Positions 1 to 10,730 of a stretch of DNA of 64,000 nt are shown one piece after another (positions within the stretch are counted from its first letter, which is position 1; each line of letters begins with the position of its first letter). The position numbers and the translations under genes are program-made. Below the pieces are notes generated by a model, which was not told the DNA's origin, ran no database searches, and saw only the letters and a list, made by a program, of their open reading frames with translations. Source of the stretch: Haliotis asinina (taxonomy: Eukaryota > Mollusca > Gastropoda > Lepetellida > Haliotidae); assembly GCF_037392515.1 (NCBI RefSeq), contig NC_090288.1:1116001-1180000 (forward strand), given 5' to 3'.

Positions 1-828
1 AATTGTGTACCATATGTTGACTTTGGAATACACTTTCTAGTTTAAAGTAGAGATTCTGTTGCTTTTGAGGGGTTAAGTCCCACTTCAGAGGAATATGAAT
101 TAAGTTAAACACATCACATCACAACACAACAGAACTCGAAACAGCACAACACACAGTGAGCGGGATTCCAACTGTACAGTATCCTCTAACATCAATGTCC
201 AACACCGACATCTATATGACATTATACTCTCAACTAGTGGTCATACATATACTGTGAAAATCGCATCTGTTTTATAATAACATGGTTATAAGTTTTTCAG
301 ATGCATCAAATACATTTAGTATTTTTTTCTTCATTGTCCAAATTGTGGGGTTAAATGAACATCATACTTTGACAGGTAAAAATATATGAGTTACTATTCT
401 ATTGTTGCGTTGTTTCTTACATGCTGGTGTTTGTTACATCAACCAACTCATTTTAAAGAGTTATAGTAAAGTGTGCAATATGAGCACAGAAACATCAAAC
501 CAGCTCTTAAGAGGCATTGTATCTTGAAATGTCATACTTCTATATACACTCCTTTCACATTAATATCCCCTAGAGATTAATCAGTGGTATAAGACGGATT
601 CTTTCTATTGCTGGTCGGCGGGTTGGTGTCGGATCTCCCCCAATAGCCATCGGGCATGAGAACTCTGCTTTTGGTCTTGAAATCCTGTCAGATCAGTGCA
701 TTGATTATCAACTTCCTCAGGAATTCTGAAACTAATTCTATATTTTATAGTGAGCAATGTCAAAAATTGATTTTTGTAGTATGCTGCAACTGACGTTTTA
801 TAATCGGTAGAATAATTTATCAACTAGC

Positions 829-1194
829 TAGGATAGTTACTAGCTCCATCCTCGAAGAGGGTGAAGTACTGTGAATGATTGTCCTCCTGAAAGGGTACGC
901 TAGTCCCGAAATTCAGTTTAGCCCTACATAGGATTTTGATCTTAGAATATTTCTTGTTTTATTATGGCTAAATATCAGTAATATCGCAAATGGTTGAAAG
1001 GATGGTACAAATCCAGCTAGAGTCCATGCAGGTAGCCAAAGTACTGTAAGTCCCCATGGTTCTTAGAGAGGTGATCGACCTTAGGTTACTAGCGATCCTC
1101 AGCCTTTTTTAAGTCCCGGTATGACTGAAATACTGTCTGCTGTGACTATAAACTTTAACTCGTTAACTCACTCACTCACTCACTCACTCACTCA
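829..1194 (+). mobile_element. 5'-truncated LINE 3' end with (TCAC)n tail
   Basis: This is a LINE 3' untranslated region with no coding part. It aligns, with clear divergence, to the 3' ends of the longer LINEs at 4050-4558 and 17420-17928. Shared blocks include the stretch around ATGCAGGTAGC and CTGTAAGTCCCCATGG. It ends in about seven TCAC repeats. It comes from a related but different LINE subfamily. Its duplicated copies lie at about 8898-9264, 22188-22627 and 33007-33393. Confidence 0.75.
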
Positions 1195-1352
1195 CACTGT
1201 CAGTAAGCTTAGATATGTTGTAGATCCACTGTATCCCTACTTTAATCCCAGTGTACGTGACATAATTCCAGTAGGCCAGTAAACTTACTTAAATCACCCC
1301 ATTGTGACAATTATTTATAGGTTCAATGAATCATTAATTAGACATACCTTTT

Positions 1353-1378
1353 AACACACACAAAAATATGTGTGTGTT
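1353..1378. repeat. Perfect hairpin, 10-bp stem and 6-base loop
   Basis: AACACACACA at 1353-1362 pairs with TGTGTGTGTT at 1369-1378 around the loop AAAATA. A near-palindrome built from TTGATCAA follows at once. The same hairpin recurs in unit 1 near 9423-9448. Unit 3 homology ends at this point. Confidence 0.7.
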
Positions 1379-1700
1379 GATCAACTGATCAACTATTCCG
1401 CTGAGGGTGGGGCCCTCCATCGCAAACACATTTTGAAACGAGAAAAGGGATGGAAATTACATTCCCAAGCCTCCCAGGATATTATCTTTCATCAGAACCG
1501 CAAGTCTCTCATGCAGCCCATTTCCTCGTTATCAACAAAAACGGGAAGGTCAAAAATCCGGACAACCAGAAACTTGGGGAGCTAATGGCGCCTTAGCAAC
1601 AAGCCATATCACGGTGACGGAAAGATGCGATCTGTTTGGATGAAGAACGATCAGTAGTAACCATGCATAATGATGTGTTGTGTTGTGCTAGGTGTAGTAA

Positions 1701-2490
1701 GTGTTATTAACTGTTTGTTGATAACTGAATGAAAAGTGTATGGAATTCTCGTTTTGTCTGCAGTTATCTGTGACAGCTGATGTTTAGGTGTGTGGCATCG
1801 ATGTTCGTTGTGTAACAATGTTCTCAATGTAATGCATTGTATGTAAATAATAATAAAGGTAATCTTGCATAGCTCCTGTTCCAACGTATTGATATACTTT
1901 GGATGTATTTATGACGGGTCCCTGCAGTGGTGCAGGATACACTCACATTTTCACCGAGACGTGTTGTGTTTACAAAGAAAATGTGATATTAGAGCCTGCC
2001 TACGATGAATAACCATCTTTTAACTGTTAACAATTTTTATACGTCCTTGCTTTTCTTCTATCATCTTATTGCTGTACGATCATCAGAGTGTTGCCGTTCA
2101 AACCCGTTGATGATATTCACATTGAAAACAAAGGAGAATAAAATAAAATGTTCCTGATGAAACCCCGGTCACTGTGTATACAGTGTTGGATTGTATATTT
2201 AATGTGTATTCAGTGTTTCGGTTGAAGTCGTTGCTGTCCTTCTTAGGCCAGGAGACCGTCGGTAGTTTGAAGATACCTTTGTACTAGATTGTTTATTAAT
2301 TATACTTTCTCTTTCTGGTCATCATAATAAATAGTTTTATGAATTTGGGCGGTGTTCCACATTGTTCCACTATGAACATCACTGCAATATGCCAATGCTA
2401 CAGTCTTAGTTATCACAGGTAATTGCAGACAAAATGAGAATTGCATAAACGTTTCATCCAGTCATCAACAAACAGTTAATATCATTAACA
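1701..2490. repeat. Inverted-repeat pair of about 75-80 bp (arms 1701-1774 and 2411-2490)
   Basis: The reverse complement of 1701-1774 aligns to 2411-2490 with roughly four bases in five matching. Shared blocks include GCAGACAAAA and ATCAACAAACAGTTAAT. Both arms recur in units 1 and 2. They flank the reverse-complement gene-flank fragment, so the whole block may be one old inverted insertion. Confidence 0.7.
1876..2138 (-). pseudogene. Reverse-complement remnant of precursor-gene intron and 3' flank
   Basis: Two pieces match the gene region in inverted orientation and in the correct order. The 81 bases 1876-1956 are the reverse complement of 7884-7964, which lie 3' of gene A, with few mismatches. 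Bases 2084-2138 are the reverse complement of 6386-6440, inside the intron between coding exons 1 and 2. I see no exon sequence between them. The simplest reading is an old inverted copy of the gene that lost its exons. Equivalent blocks lie at 9946-10208 and around 22940-23200. Confidence 0.65.
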
Positions 2491-2655
2491 CACATCACAA
2501 CATAACACAACACAACACAACACAACATATCTCATCACAACGTAATGCAAAGCTGCTTGAAAGAACACAACACACAGTGAGGGGGATTGCAACTTAGTTC
2601 TCCGCTAACTGCAACGTACAATGCCGACATCAATGTCACATCTACTGTATATCAT

Positions 2656-3056
2656 CTGTAAATCATGAAATTGATGCGTCATGAATTTAATGCGAATGCA
2701 AAGGTCTTGTCTAAAATGCATCATGAAATTAATGCGAGCTCAGGAAGCGGTGTTGATCAGAAAATGCGACACCCTGATTCTTTGATGTTCATTTTCTTTT
2801 CATTTCTAATTACCACACACTAGTGACCTGAATTGAACTTGTTAAGTATTGAATAGAATGGAGCTGATGATGTTTTGATTACGCTGAGATATTTGATCAC
2901 GTGATTGCTTGCCACTACTTGTCTTATGACAACAATTATAGAGGTCGCGATTGCAAAGGTGAGCAAAGATCGCGAAACGATCCTGCGTGACTGGAGAATG
3001 TCCGGTCTGGCTGATGTGCTTCAATGACTTTGAACAATTGACAGTGATTATTGTAA
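2656..3056. mobile_element. Left part of a TIR element (MITE-like), truncated by deletion
   Basis: It starts with the same terminal sequence as the complete element at 10731-11494 (one mismatch in 23 bases). It runs about 400 bp and then breaks off at the deletion that fuses it to LINE sequence near 3057-3072. Confidence 0.65.
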
Positions 3057-3069
3057 CAATTTTAGCAAT

Positions 3070-4558
3070 AATTTATTATTGCTGCCGGCACTGACATGAA
3101 AAATATATCTCCTTCCCGTCTTCTTTCTTCTCCCCCTTGGCAATTGGTTAGGGCACAAATCGATTTAACTTGAACTATTTTTAAGAAATCAGAAACAAAT
3201 GCACTACAATACAAACAAGAATATATTCAATTAAAAAATAAATACTGCAATTACAAATCCTTATTCACAGATGGGTCCAAGGACGGTGACGCAGTTGCTT
3301 GAGCCACTGTCATTGGATCCAGAACGATATCTTCTAGATTACCACAGTTCTATATTTACTGCAGAAGCTAACGCCATATTGATGGCTCTTAAATATATTG
3401 AAAAACACCCTAAACAAAACAATATGTAATCTATTCAGACTCTCTTTCTTGCCTTAAAAATATTTCTTGTAAACATCCACTTTTAATAGAAATTATTGAA
3501 TTGTATAATGATCTTGCTACTGGCCAATGCGACATCGTCTTTTAAATTTGTTGGTTACCTAGCCACGTACGCATTTCTGGGAACACACTGGCTGACCTTG
3601 CTGTCAAGGCAGCACTCAGCAAATCCGTGACACCACTTCTTATTCCCTACACTGATTATAAAGCTACTATTAGATCTTACATCCATGATTTGATGCGGAA
3701 GAGCAAAACCCGATATCGGTTATGCCTACTTGGGTTGTCAGTCCAGATTTGAAGAGGTCATCATGCGACGATGTCATATTGGCCACACCAGATGTACCCA
3801 CAACTACCTACTGAAAGGTGAGGATCCTCCGTTCTGCGTTCCTTGTGATGAAAGAATCACAGTCAGGCACGTGATGACTGCTTGACTGTGTTGAATACTC
3901 CATCACAAGGAATACCTATTTTAAATCACGAACTATGAAGGATCTTTTTAACAATATAAGTTCTCATTTAATTATTGGATTTTCAAAAGAATTGGATTTG
4001 TTGACTGATTAGTAAATAGATCAATATTTTATGATTGGAACTTTAAATTAATAACTGGATAGTGGCAGTACCCTCAAGAGAGGTTGAAGTACCGTAAAAT
4101 TATTGTCCTCCTGAGAGGGTAGGTAAGTCCCAAAACATTTAAAGTAAAATTTAATCTTCCACACTTTTAGATGTAATATTATTGTCATTTTAATTCGTGG
4201 CTAAACTTGCATACAATCGCCAATAGGTGAAGGGATGGTGTACATCCAAATAGGGATCATGCAGGTAGCTAAGGTACTGTAAGTCCCCATGGCCCCTAGT
4301 ATGGTGATCTACCTTTAGTTGTTGGTGATCAATAGCCAATTTTTACGTGGTTTTGTCTAACATAGTTTTCTGCTTTTAAAAATACATTCTAGCTAGTTTT
4401 AATTTTTTTTTGTGATACTCTAGTTGTTTTACAGTGCGTCGATGACTGGTTCTTTAATTACTTGTATTTGTTGTGTGCATCTACAACATTTTTCGTCACT
4501 ATATGGCTGCAATATTGCCGATGTGACGTTAAATTTTAACTCACTCACTCACTCACTC
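3070..4558 (+). mobile_element. LINE remnant, unit 0: RNase H region, 3' UTR and (TCAC)n tail
   Basis: This is the 3' quarter of the I/Nimb-like LINE seen whole in unit 1 (about 11,800-17,928). It begins in the C-terminal part of ORF2, includes RNase H sequence near 3270-3420 (the TDGSK motif and a downstream TAEAN motif) and the Cys-rich C-terminal segment around 3720-3890, all broken by stops and frameshifts. The 3' UTR ends in TCAC repeats. The sequence after 4558 is the same as after the LINEs in units 1 and 2, so this is the same ancestral insertion shortened by an internal deletion and not a 5'-truncated new insertion. Confidence 0.8.
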
Positions 4559-5200
4559 TTTATCCAAACTCGAAATTTTGTTTTGCTTCTTGTTACTTTA
4601 TTCAAACTTGAAGTGAAAAATAATTGATTGCAGAACGTCAGTGCGAAGGAATACGCAGTCTTAAATGGTCTTAAAGGAAAAGTAACTTTGAACATTATTG
4701 GAATGGATCACAGAAAATCAAAGTGATCAACTCGTCAAGTTTTTGAAACAAAGAATAAATAATGGCTGAAGTAGCGGGAAAATACTAGCAATTTTAGAGA
4801 GTAAAAATAAGGTAGGTTTGAAACAAAATGTTTGTTGCCAAAAAGGCGCGATTAGCACCATGGTGGGCTTGTGTTGCCATTACAGGCAGAGTAGGAACAT
4901 GTGTTTCGCTGTTGCCGTCACAAACTGCTGACGCCAACAACATCCGAGTGGTCGTTATCCACCTATCTAGCCATCTGGTGGTAACCGTGTTAAAATATCA
5001 TTTCCAAAGAACTAAATAACACGTCAGTATGGCAATAACTGTGTTAAATCAATATTCCCAATTGACATCCATCTCTCCCAGCTGTTTCTTGTAACGATGG
5101 TACAGATACCCAACATGTTGTCCAATCAAGCGCCATTATTCGTGACATGTTATCTTTGAGATCTCAAATGCTTTTCCTGTTTCCTTTCACGAGTTTCTGA
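4559..5200. other. Gene-proximal upstream region, unit 0
   Basis: No convincing gene is seen. A 63-codon open frame at 4828-5019 recurs in unit 2, but in unit 1 its start is deleted, so it is not kept as a coding sequence. Near 5077-5120 lies a block shared with the divergent gene D promoter: CTCTCCCAGCTGTT (a CAGCTG E-box) and a CCAATCA motif. Confidence 0.5.
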
Positions 5201-5210
5201 TCCATACAAG

Positions 5211-5269
5211 CATAAATATGTGTGGTTTATACATACAATCTGCAGAAACTCTTTTCGTCGTCCATTTTG
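5211..5269 (+). promoter_or_regulatory. Gene A core promoter and non-coding first exon
   Basis: The TATA-box position reads CATAAATA at 5211-5218, while copies B, C and D read TATAAATA. A short non-coding exon follows and ends at 5269 before a GTAAGT donor; its acceptor (CAG at 5804-5806) lies just before the start codon. Conservation of TATA position, donor and acceptor with gene D supports the model. The first-base change in A may weaken its promoter. Confidence 0.6.
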
Positions 5270-5825
5270 GTAAGTAACATTTCTATGATTTCTTGATTTG
5301 ATGACTGTAGTTAAGCAGCAGCATCCTGAACTACACAGTAGACCTATCCCAACAGAATCAAGACACACCACATTGCCACAGGAGTGGTTCATCTACTGCA
5401 TCAGACAACAAACACAAAGACACTTCTTTTGTACAGAAATCAGCGGTGGTTGCCATCTGAGACATTATAATGGTTAAAATGGAGCATTTTCACAATTTAG
5501 AACTTTAGAGAGCTCATATTTTAAACGCCATTTCAACTGCCTACTGTATCCTATAAGCGTCCTCTTAATAAATGAAAAACGAAGTTACAAACAAGAGAAT
5601 ATATCAGTCATGCCCATGACATACCTATAAAGGTCTATCTCGTATTTCACGTCATTATCTCAAGGTATTATTGTCTGAAACAGTTGTGATGAATAATAAG
5701 CGTGTTATCCTTCTAAAGGCAGATACAAGAGACAAAAATATTGTCAGTAGTGTGTTCCACTATTGATTGCGTTTGTAATTTGCACAATGATCTATATGTC
5801 AAGCAGATAATATCAACTGACCAGA

Positions 5826-7588
5826 ATGCGTCTGTTCCTCGTCCTCCTGCTTGTGGCCGTGGTTCTGATGTCGGAATCGGACGCCTGGAGAAGATTCAGG
5901 TTGAGGGTCCGCGGCCGGCGTTTACTTCGAACCGCTGGACGGGTGTACCGAGTTTACAGGCGATACAAACACATCATCAACCCAGCCGTCGGTAAGCCAG
6001 TACAGAAAGATGTTCTACAAACATGTTTAAGACTTCATACCTCTCAGTATATCAATATTTCTTGAGGACATCAGTCCATTTATTTGAAGATTATCTGTGG
6101 TAATAATGTGGGATCCACTTATTTCTGCCATAAGTAGAATCAAGGCACAGCAGAAGACAATGGTGGTCGTCGTCGTTTAGAATGTAATCAAAGTTTGGAC
6201 ATTTTTGGCATGCATTAGTTTTGCTATATCGCATTTTCTCTCCTTGAGTCCCATCCGGGATCTATAAAATGTGTAACTGGACGTCAAAATCACTCTGAAA
6301 GGTCTCAGAGGTCGAAAGCTATTAATACACTGTACCTTTCAGTAAGTGATGACTTTTAATAGTAAAAAGTGTCCACATTATGTGTTTCTCCTTTGTTTTC
6401 AATGTGAACATCATCAACGGATTTGAACGCCAACATACTGAAGACCGTTCACTAAGAGACTGATAAACAGGTGGAACCATTAGACTAAGAAACAAGTTAG
6501 CTTATGAAAAAATGCCAAAATTCAGGTGTCTTATTTAACAAAGAAATAATGTTCTTGGGTGTTTGAGTGATCGAATGAGTTATAATTGTGCTTCTTTGAA
6601 AACACGTTCAGTTAAATAGGCGGTTTTCATTGTACTGAGGACTCAACTCTGAAACATGAATTACTGTGTTTGGAAGTACTGTTTCATCTGTTCTGAGAAA
6701 TATTGAAATAGTCAAGGGGACAGAATCCTGTTATTATCAGTCTTAACAAACCGTAGCAATATGTGTTTGTTTTTCCTTTCTGTGTGAAAAAATCTCATTG
6801 TGTTAGCTTGAAGCCATTGCTTTGTAACTTTTACTACTGTGCGAGAATATATTTGTGTGTTCTTTGCTTTCAGGAGCCCTAGTTGGTAAGCGAAGTATTG
6901 ACGACCTCGATAAGAACAAGGATGGCAATATTGACCAATCAGAAGCTGAGGAACTGATGGAGAGAAGGGCGGCCGAGGATCTACTTTCACTTGCTGATGA
7001 AAACGGTAAACTTGACTCACCGTTCACATAATGACGATATATACAGTCCCTGTAACCCTGACTTTAATCACAAGTTATTTCATTGTGAACATGAAAATAA
7101 TGCTTAAGTAATGAAGAGATTTGGACTGATCATTTCAACAATTTCAGATGATTCAAACGTGAGTTTGGAGGAGTTCTCGAGGAGCATCCATGACTTCATG
7201 ACCATAGATTCAGGTAGTCGGACATGACGAGTTGAATTGTACTGGTTTTGTACAATCGAACATTACAGATAAATTGTATACGTTGTTGCACATAACATTA
7301 ACTTGAAATGTTCATATTCAAGTGAAGTCTAAAGCTGATATTAACAGTGTTCTTCATATATTACATTCTATCAAAAACATGAAAACATGTGCTACAGTGG
7401 AAACAGACCGAGGATCGTAATCAGGAATCATCCACAACCAGTCCTCGGGACTGCAAGATTGGATTTGAAGTATGGCTGAACTATAGTTGTCTGTGTATAT
7501 TGTAATCTGTGCCTAATGTTTCTTTTCAGACCCAGATTTGCAAAATGTACTGGAGAAGGAGTTTGCTGACGCTTTCGACTCAGAGTAA
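5826..7588 (+). CDS. Gene A: secreted Arg-rich cationic peptide / EF-hand precursor (140 aa, four coding exons)
   Basis: Coding exons are 5826-5991, 6874-7005, 7148-7213 and 7530-7588. All introns are GT-AG and phase 1. The start is the first ATG after the 5' UTR acceptor and opens a hydrophobic signal peptide (residues 1-20, ending SESDA). Residues 21-60 form a Trp-led, Arg-rich, Tyr-containing peptide with 12 Arg, one Lys and no acidic residue. Gly60-Lys61-Arg62 is a classic amidation and dibasic cleavage site. Residues 63-140 are acidic (26 Asp/Glu, 6 Lys/Arg) with two full EF-hand loops, 68-79 (DKNKDGNIDQSE) and 97-108 (DENDDSNVSLEE). By analogy with antimicrobial-peptide precursors, the acidic part may neutralise and fold the cationic part until secretion; this is inference. 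A peptide hormone or shell-matrix protein is also possible. I do not recognise a named family. Confidence 0.85.
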
Positions 7589-7621
7589 TGATCCTTATCA
7601 CAGTGTTTATTACAAGATTTC

Positions 7622-7627
7622 AATAAT
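7622..7627 (+). terminator. Gene A variant poly(A) signal (AATAAT)
   Basis: It lies 34 bases past the stop. The aligned site in gene C reads AATAAA; genes A and B read AATAAT. Confidence 0.4.
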
Positions 7628-7687
7628 AATGTGGGTACACTAGAACTGTCTCGTGTCTGTTCTTCATACTTAGGGAATCAGAGTTGC

Positions 7688-8019
7688 GTCCCTTAGTAGT
7701 GTCAAAATCCGATGATGGATATACCATGCTACAACCATGAGGGAAGGTACACCTACAACCGTCATAATTACAATACACAGCGGGACTGTTACACAATACA
7801 GCGCCACGGAATAGCACTGTAATGTTTAAGGAAATGTGCTACCCTGTCATCTGTTTATAGTCACGTTCCAATTGTGATGACATCGGTGAAAATGTGAGTG
7901 TATCCTGCACCACTGCAGGGACCCGTCATGAATACATCCAATGTATATCAATACGTTGGAACAGTTGTCCCCCTTAGCTGTGTCAAAACTCATTTATGGA
8001 CACACCATGCTACAACCAT
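7688..8019. repeat. Direct repeat of about 52 bp in the gene 3' flank (7688-7739 and 7967-8019)
   Basis: Both copies share CCCTTAG, GTGTCAAAA and CCATGCTACAACCAT. The pair occurs after each of genes A, B and C. Bases 7884-7964 between them are the source of the inverted copy at 1876-1956. No coding function is evident. Confidence 0.6.
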
Positions 8020-8897
8020 AAAGAAAATTGGAAGAAATTGTACCTCGCAGTAACATTCATAGTCTTTCCTTAATTGTGTACCATATGTTGACTTTGGAAT
8101 ACACTGTCTAGTTTAAAGTAGAGATTCTGTTGCTTTTGAGGGGTTAAGTCCCACTTCAGAGGAATATGAATTAAGTTAAACACATCAGTTCACAACACAA
8201 CAGAACTCGAAACAGCACAACACACAGTGAGCGGGATTCCAACTGTACAGTCTCCTCTAACATCAATGTCCAACACCGACATCTATATGACATTATACTC
8301 TCAACTAGTGGTCATACATATACTGTGAAAATCGCATCTGTTTTATAATAACATGGTTATAAGTTTTTCAGATGCATCAAATACATTTAGTATTTTTTTC
8401 TTCATTGTCCAAATTGTGGGGTTAAATGAACATCATACTTTGACAGGTAAAAATATATGAGTTACTATTCTATTGTTGCGTTGTTTCTTACATGCTGGTG
8501 TTTGTTACATCAACCAACTCTTTTTAAAGAGTTATAGTAAAGTGTGCAATATGAGCACAGAAACATCAAACCAGCTCTTAAGAGGCATTGTATCTTGAAA
8601 TGTCATACTTCTATATACACTCCTTTCACATTAATATCCCCTAGAGATTAATCAGTGGTATAAGACGGATTCTTTCTATTGCTGGTCGGCGGGTTGGTGT
8701 CGGATCTCCCCCAATAGCCATCGGGCATGAGAACTCTGCTTTTGGTCTTGAAATCCTGTCAGATCAGTGCATTGATTATCAACTTCCTCAGGAATTCTGA
8801 AACTAATTCTATATTTTATAGTGAGCAATGTCAAAAATTGATTTTTGTAGTATGCTGCAACTGACGTTTTATAATCGGTAGAATAATTTATCAACTA

Positions 8898-9264
8898 GGA
8901 TAGTTACTAGCTCCATCCTCGAAGGGGGTGAAGTACTGTGAATGATTGTCCTCCTGAAAGGGTACGCTAGTCCCGAAATTCAGTTTAGCCCTACATAGGA
9001 TTTTGATCTTAGAATATTTCTTGTTTTATTATGGCTAAATATCAGTAATATCGCAAATGGTTGAAAGGATGGTACAAATCCAGCTAGAGTCCATGCAGGT
9101 AGCCAAAGTACTGTAAGTCCCCATGGTTCTTAGAGAGGTGATCGACCTTAGGTTACTAGCGATCCTCAGCCTTTTTTAAGTCCCGGTATGACTGAAATAC
9201 TTCTGCTGTGACTATAAACGTTAACTCGTTAACTCACTCACTCACTCACTCACTCACTCACTCA
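8898..9264 (+). mobile_element. Duplicated LINE-tail copy, unit 1
   Basis: Same insertion as at 829-1194, carried along by the segmental duplication. The flanks are identical, so this is one ancestral insertion and not an independent event. Confidence 0.75.
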
Positions 9265-10730
9265 CACTGTCAGTAAGCTTAGATATGTTGTAGATCCACT
9301 ATATCCCTACTTTAATCCCAGTGTACGTGACATAATTCCAGTAGGCCAGTAAACTTACTTAAATCACCCCATTGTGACAATTATTTATAGGTTCAATGAA
9401 TCATTAATTAGACATACCTTTTAACACACACAAAAATATGTGTGTGTTGATCAACTGATCAACTATTCCGCTGAGGGTGGGGCCCTCCATCGCAAACACA
9501 TTTTGAAACGAGAAAAGGGATGAAAATTACATTCCCAAGTCTCCCAGGGTATTATCTCTCATCAGAACCGCAAGTCTCTCATGCAGCCCATTTCCTCGTT
9601 ATCAACAAAAACGGGAAGGTCAAAAATCCGGACAACCAGAAACTTGGGGAGCTAATGGCGCCTTAGCAACAAGCCATATCACGGTGACGGAAAGATGCGA
9701 TCTGTTTGGATGAAGAACGATCAGTAGTAACCATGCATAATGATGTGTTGTGTTGTGCTAGGTGTAGTAAGTGTTATTAACTGTTTGTTGATAACTGAAT
9801 GAAAAGTGTATGGAATTCTCGTTTTGTCTGCAGTTATCTGTGACAGCTGATGTTTAGGTGTGTGGCATCGATGTTCGTTGTGTAACAATGTTCTCAATGT
9901 AATGCATTGTATGTAAATAATAATAAAGGTAATCTTGCATAGCTCCTGTTCCAACGTATTGATATACTTTGGATGTATTTATGACGGGTCCCTGCAGTGG
10001 TGCAGGATACACTCACATTTTCACCGAGACGTGTTGTGTTTACAAAGAAAATGTGATATTAGAGCCTGCCTACGATGAATAACCATCTTTTAACTGTTAA
10101 CAATTTTTATACGTCCTTGCTTTTCTTCTATCATCTTATTGCTGTACGATCATCAGAGTGTTGCCGTTCAAACCCGTTGATGATATTCACATTGAAAACA
10201 AAGGAGAATAAAATAAAATGTTCCTGATGAAACCCCGGTCACTGTGTATACAGTGTTGTATTGTGTATTTAATGTGTATTCAGTGTTTCGGTTGAAGTCG
10301 TTGCTGTCCTTCTTAGGCCAGGAGACCGTCGGTAGTTTGAAGATACCTTTGTACTAGATTGTTTATTAATTATACTTTCTCTTTCTGGTCATCATAATAA
10401 ATAGTTTTATGAATTTGGGCGGTGTTCCACATTGTTCCACTATGAACATCACTGCAATATGCCAATGCTACAGTCTTAGTTATCACAGGTAATTGCAGAC
10501 AAAATGAGAATTGCATAAACGTTTCATCCAGTCATCAACAAACAGTTAATATCATTAACACACATCACAACACAACACAACACAACACAACACAACACAA
10601 CATATCTCATCACAACGTAATGCAAAGCTGCTTGAAAGAACACAACACACAGTGAGGGGGATTGCAACTTAGTTCTCCGCTAACTGCAACGTACAATGCC
10701 GACATCAATGTCACATCTACTGTATATCAT

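Larger units (their letters stand above)
1..8071 (+). repeat. Tandem segmental-duplication unit 0 (shortest unit)
   Basis: The unit begins with the sequence that recurs at 8072, 21387 and 32271. In order it holds a LINE-tail insertion (about 829-1194), a short perfect hairpin, a block that is partly the reverse complement of the gene's intron and 3' flank (1690-2492), the left part of a TIR element (from 2656), a LINE remnant, a promoter and precursor gene A. It is shorter than its neighbours mainly because one deletion joins the TIR element directly to the 3' part of the LINE near 3057-3072. It is closest to unit 1: both lack a segment of about 45 bp near the LINE tail that units 2 and 3 keep. 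Bases 1-830 hold no gene I can see, only CACAA-rich simple sequence. Confidence 0.9.

Noticed and set aside
605-823. 72-codon minus-strand frame in all units
   Set aside because: Disrupted or shortened in units 2 and 3 and without a domain; conserved only because the duplications are recent.
1651-1884. 77-codon minus-strand frame repeated in three units
   Set aside because: Its repetition is due to the segmental duplication. It overlaps the inverted non-coding copy of the gene flank and shows no domain.
4828-5019. 63-codon frame upstream of gene A, also at 28,999-29,190
   Set aside because: The start is deleted in unit 1, and nothing similar is kept upstream of gene D.
5741-5995. 84-codon frame overlapping coding exon 1 of gene A (also at 19,031 and 29,913)
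   Set aside because: Out of frame with the conserved signal-peptide frame, crosses the 5' UTR acceptor and the exon 1 donor; in gene D it is not kept as the same protein.
6712-7027. Minus-strand frames opposite coding exon 2 (also opposite exon 2 in the other copies)
   Set aside because: Shadows of the EF-hand exon; their openness follows from the sense codons.
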